Virus record (IMG/VR): IMGVR_UViG_3300046515_000081
Coordinates: 1-39,340 of that record
DNA from: a virus
Length of the DNA: 39,340 nucleotides
Direction: 5' to 3' (one strand)
The position numbers and the translations under genes were made by a program. Positions 37,874 to 39,340 of the stretch are shown piece by piece; the first letter of the stretch is position 1; every line of letters starts with the position of its first letter. The notes under the pieces were generated by a model that ran no database searches, had not been told where the DNA came from, and worked only from the letters and a program-made list of their open reading frames with translations.

Positions 37874-37903
37874 GACTAAGCATGTAAGTAAATACTGACT
37901 GAC
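37866..37903 (+). promoter_or_regulatory. Promoter with 20-bp palindrome, before the helicase gene
   Basis: TTGCTT (37866-37871), 17 bases, TAAATA (37889-37894) is a plausible sigma-70 promoter. The copy GTAAGTAAATACTGACTGAC (37884-37903) overlaps the -10 box and start point. AAGG lies before the helicase ATG. Confidence 0.65.
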
Positions 37904-37920
37904 ACTGAAAGGTAGGCGCA

Positions 37921-39291
37921 ATGGCACTCGCAGCACAACAGACCGAAGAAGAATACGAGACACCGGTCGGCGGCGAAGAGGCGACTGCGCAATTCGAGTT
38001 CGACGAGGGCTTTCAGAAGAAGACCTTGGCGCTCTTCATGCGTGACAGCCGTTTTGCAAACACGACGAAGGATCTGATCGAGCCTTCCTATTTCACGAAC
38101 GAAGCCAATGGCACGCTCGTTCGCATCATTCGTGACCATGTGCGCGTGCATCGAGCACCGCCGGATCTGCGAATCCTCACACAGCTTATCAAGGACGAGA
38201 AAGCCGCCAAGCGCATCCGCGACGATCAGATCGAGGATATCAAGACAGCGATCAAGGATAGCGTAAAGGCCGATCTGTCGAACGCCACCTACGTCCAGGG
38301 AAAGGTCATCGACTTCGCCAAGCATCAGGCGATGGAGCAGGCGATCCTGAAGAGCGTCGAGCTCCTGCAGAAAGGCGACTTCAAGGGCATTGAGAAGCTG
38401 CAGAAGCAGGCGCTCGCGATAGGCTCGGTCGATGATGACGACGACTACGACTACTTCCGCGAGATCGACAGTCGCACGCAGCTCCGCGAGGACTTCAAGG
38501 CCGGCAAGATCGTAAAGCGCGGCATCACGACCGGCTATGCCGAGATTGACGAGAACCTCTACCACTACGGTTGGGGTCGCAAGGAAATGTCGCTCATGAT
38601 GGGCGCTGCGAAGGCCGGCAAGTCCCTATCGCTAGGGGAGTTCACCAAGAACGCCTCGCTGATCGGCTTCAACACCGCTTATCTGTCGTGCGAAGTCTCG
38701 AAGGAAATCATCGCCGACCGCCTTGATGCGAATATTGCTGACACCGCCATGCGTCTGCTCAAAGACGATCCGCAGGTCGTGCGCAATCGCATCAAGGCGG
38801 CTGAAGCAAAGGCCGGCGCTCTTAAGATCCGTGACTTCGCTTCAGGCACGCTGAAGCCGAACAGGGTCCGCCAGATCATCGAGCGCTACCGTGCCGATGG
38901 CATCGTGCTCGATCTCCTGACTGTCGACTACGCGGACATCATGGCGGCTGAATACCGCTCGGACAACCAGATCGACAATATGCGCTCGATCTATATCGAT
39001 CTCCGCGCGATCGCCCATGAATACGACCTGGCGATGCTGACGGCCACGCAGACCAACCGTGCTGGCGCTGCCGCTCACACGTCGAAGATGACCGACGTCG
39101 CCGAAGACTTCAACAAGATCCGAACCGCCGACGTGGTCATTTCGATCAACGCGACCGAGGCTGAGAAGCAGTCCGGTGAAGCGCGTCTGCATTGGGTTGC
39201 ATCCCGTAACACCGAAGACGGCTTCTCGCTGCGCATCCGCCAGGAGCGCGACAAGCTGAAGTTCCTTACGAAAGTTCTTGGCCGCGCATGA
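37921..39291 (+). CDS. Replicative DNA helicase, DnaB-like
   Basis: 456 residues. The N-terminal helical part (25-165) corresponds to the DnaB collar domain, with a linker DDDDDYDYFREI near 171-182. The RecA-like motor follows: TTGYAEIDENLYHYGWGRKEM, Walker A GAAKAGKS (228-235), CEVSKEIIADRLDA (257-270), Walker B LLTVDYAD with Asp336, sensor TATQTNRAG (374-382, Gln377), and an arginine-finger region near the C-terminus (RLHWVASRNTEDGFSLRIRQERDKLKF). It unwinds DNA at the fork as a hexamer. It lies after the terminator with its own promoter, and its stop overlaps the next gene (ATGA). Confidence 0.92.
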   Translation: MALAAQQTEEEYETPVGGEEATAQFEFDEGFQKKTLALFMRDSRFANTTKDLIEPSYFTNEANGTLVRIIRDHVRVHRAPPDLRILTQLIKDEKAAKRIRDDQIEDIKTAIKDSVKADLSNATYVQGKVIDFAKHQAMEQAILKSVELLQKGDFKGIEKLQKQALAIGSVDDDDDYDYFREIDSRTQLREDFKAGKIVKRGITTGYAEIDENLYHYGWGRKEMSLMMGAAKAGKSLSLGEFTKNASLIGFNTAYLSCEVSKEIIADRLDANIADTAMRLLKDDPQVVRNRIKAAEAKAGALKIRDFASGTLKPNRVRQIIERYRADGIVLDLLTVDYADIMAAEYRSDNQIDNMRSIYIDLRAIAHEYDLAMLTATQTNRAGAAAHTSKMTDVAEDFNKIRTADVVISINATEAEKQSGEARLHWVASRNTEDGFSLRIRQERDKLKFLTKVLGRA

Positions 39292-39340
39292 GCGACAATA
39301 TCTTCCAGGAAATCACGGAAGAGCTCGATCTGGAGTTCTT
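39288..39340 (+). CDS. Start of next replication gene, possibly primase (3' end outside window)
   Basis: ATG 39288 overlaps the helicase stop, and 17 codons are visible (MSDNIFQEITEELDLEF) before the window ends. Phage primases with a zinc-binding N-terminus often open with a similar 'ITEELDLEFFLDR' helix and follow the helicase gene, so a primase is my best guess. Seventeen residues cannot support more. Confidence 0.4.
   Translation, partial: MSDNIFQEITEELDLEF

Noticed and set aside
1-39340. tRNA genes, CRISPR arrays, insertion sequences, integrase or attachment sites
   Set aside because: Read through for cloverleaf-like segments, regularly spaced repeats, transposase or recombinase motifs; none could be supported.

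Overview
The window is a contiguous piece of a tailed double-stranded DNA phage genome. Every convincing gene lies on the + strand, with tight packing and frequent 1-14 base overlaps (ATGA, GTGA, TTGA). The morphogenesis set is that of a siphovirus with a lambda-type tail tip: terminase, portal, scaffold, capsid, neck proteins, tail tube, frameshifted G/GT chaperones, a 1576-residue tape measure, then M, L, K, I and J homologues. GC-rich codon use and the protein flavour suggest an alphaproteobacterial, probably rhizobial, host; this is inference. No integrase, repressor or attachment site is visible.

Layout. 1-2876: an accessory module with the end of a ParB-like protein, an unknown basic protein, a stand-alone ABC-type ATPase, a DUF2829/Tad2-like protein (candidate Thoeris inhibitor), a possible 36-residue secreted peptide, a GNAT-fold protein like the acyltransferase half of ABC-ATPase/GNAT fusions, and a small winged-helix protein. 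I read it as a candidate DNA-modification and anti-defence island. 2877-12595: DNA packaging, capsid and neck. 12596-25594: tail tube, chaperones, tape measure and tail tip. 25639-27627: three tandem related small tail proteins and two followers. 27705-29987: lysis cassette (coiled-coil membrane protein, holin, signal-anchored lysozyme, unknown protein, nested Rz/Rz1-like spanins). 30016-31881: a helix-turn-helix plus metallophosphoesterase protein resembling A1-type phage proteins. 31937-36205: side tail fibre with a self-cleaving S74 chaperone, and accessory proteins. 36278-end: PhoH-like ATPase, an unknown protein, a DnaB-type helicase and the first 17 codons of the next replication gene.

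The most striking non-coding feature is an imperfect 20-bp palindrome (ideal form GTCAGTCAATATTGACTGAC) found 15 times, only between genes and nearly always just before a transcription block. At many sites it overlaps a plausible sigma-70 promoter, either in the -35/-10 spacer or at the start point, so it looks like the operator of a phage-wide regulon. The portal-scaffold gap lacks it and instead carries three tandem hairpins with nearly identical 8-base loops. A different 20-bp sequence is repeated exactly at 2884 and 29972, within larger inverted repeats before the small terminase gene and before the A1-like gene.
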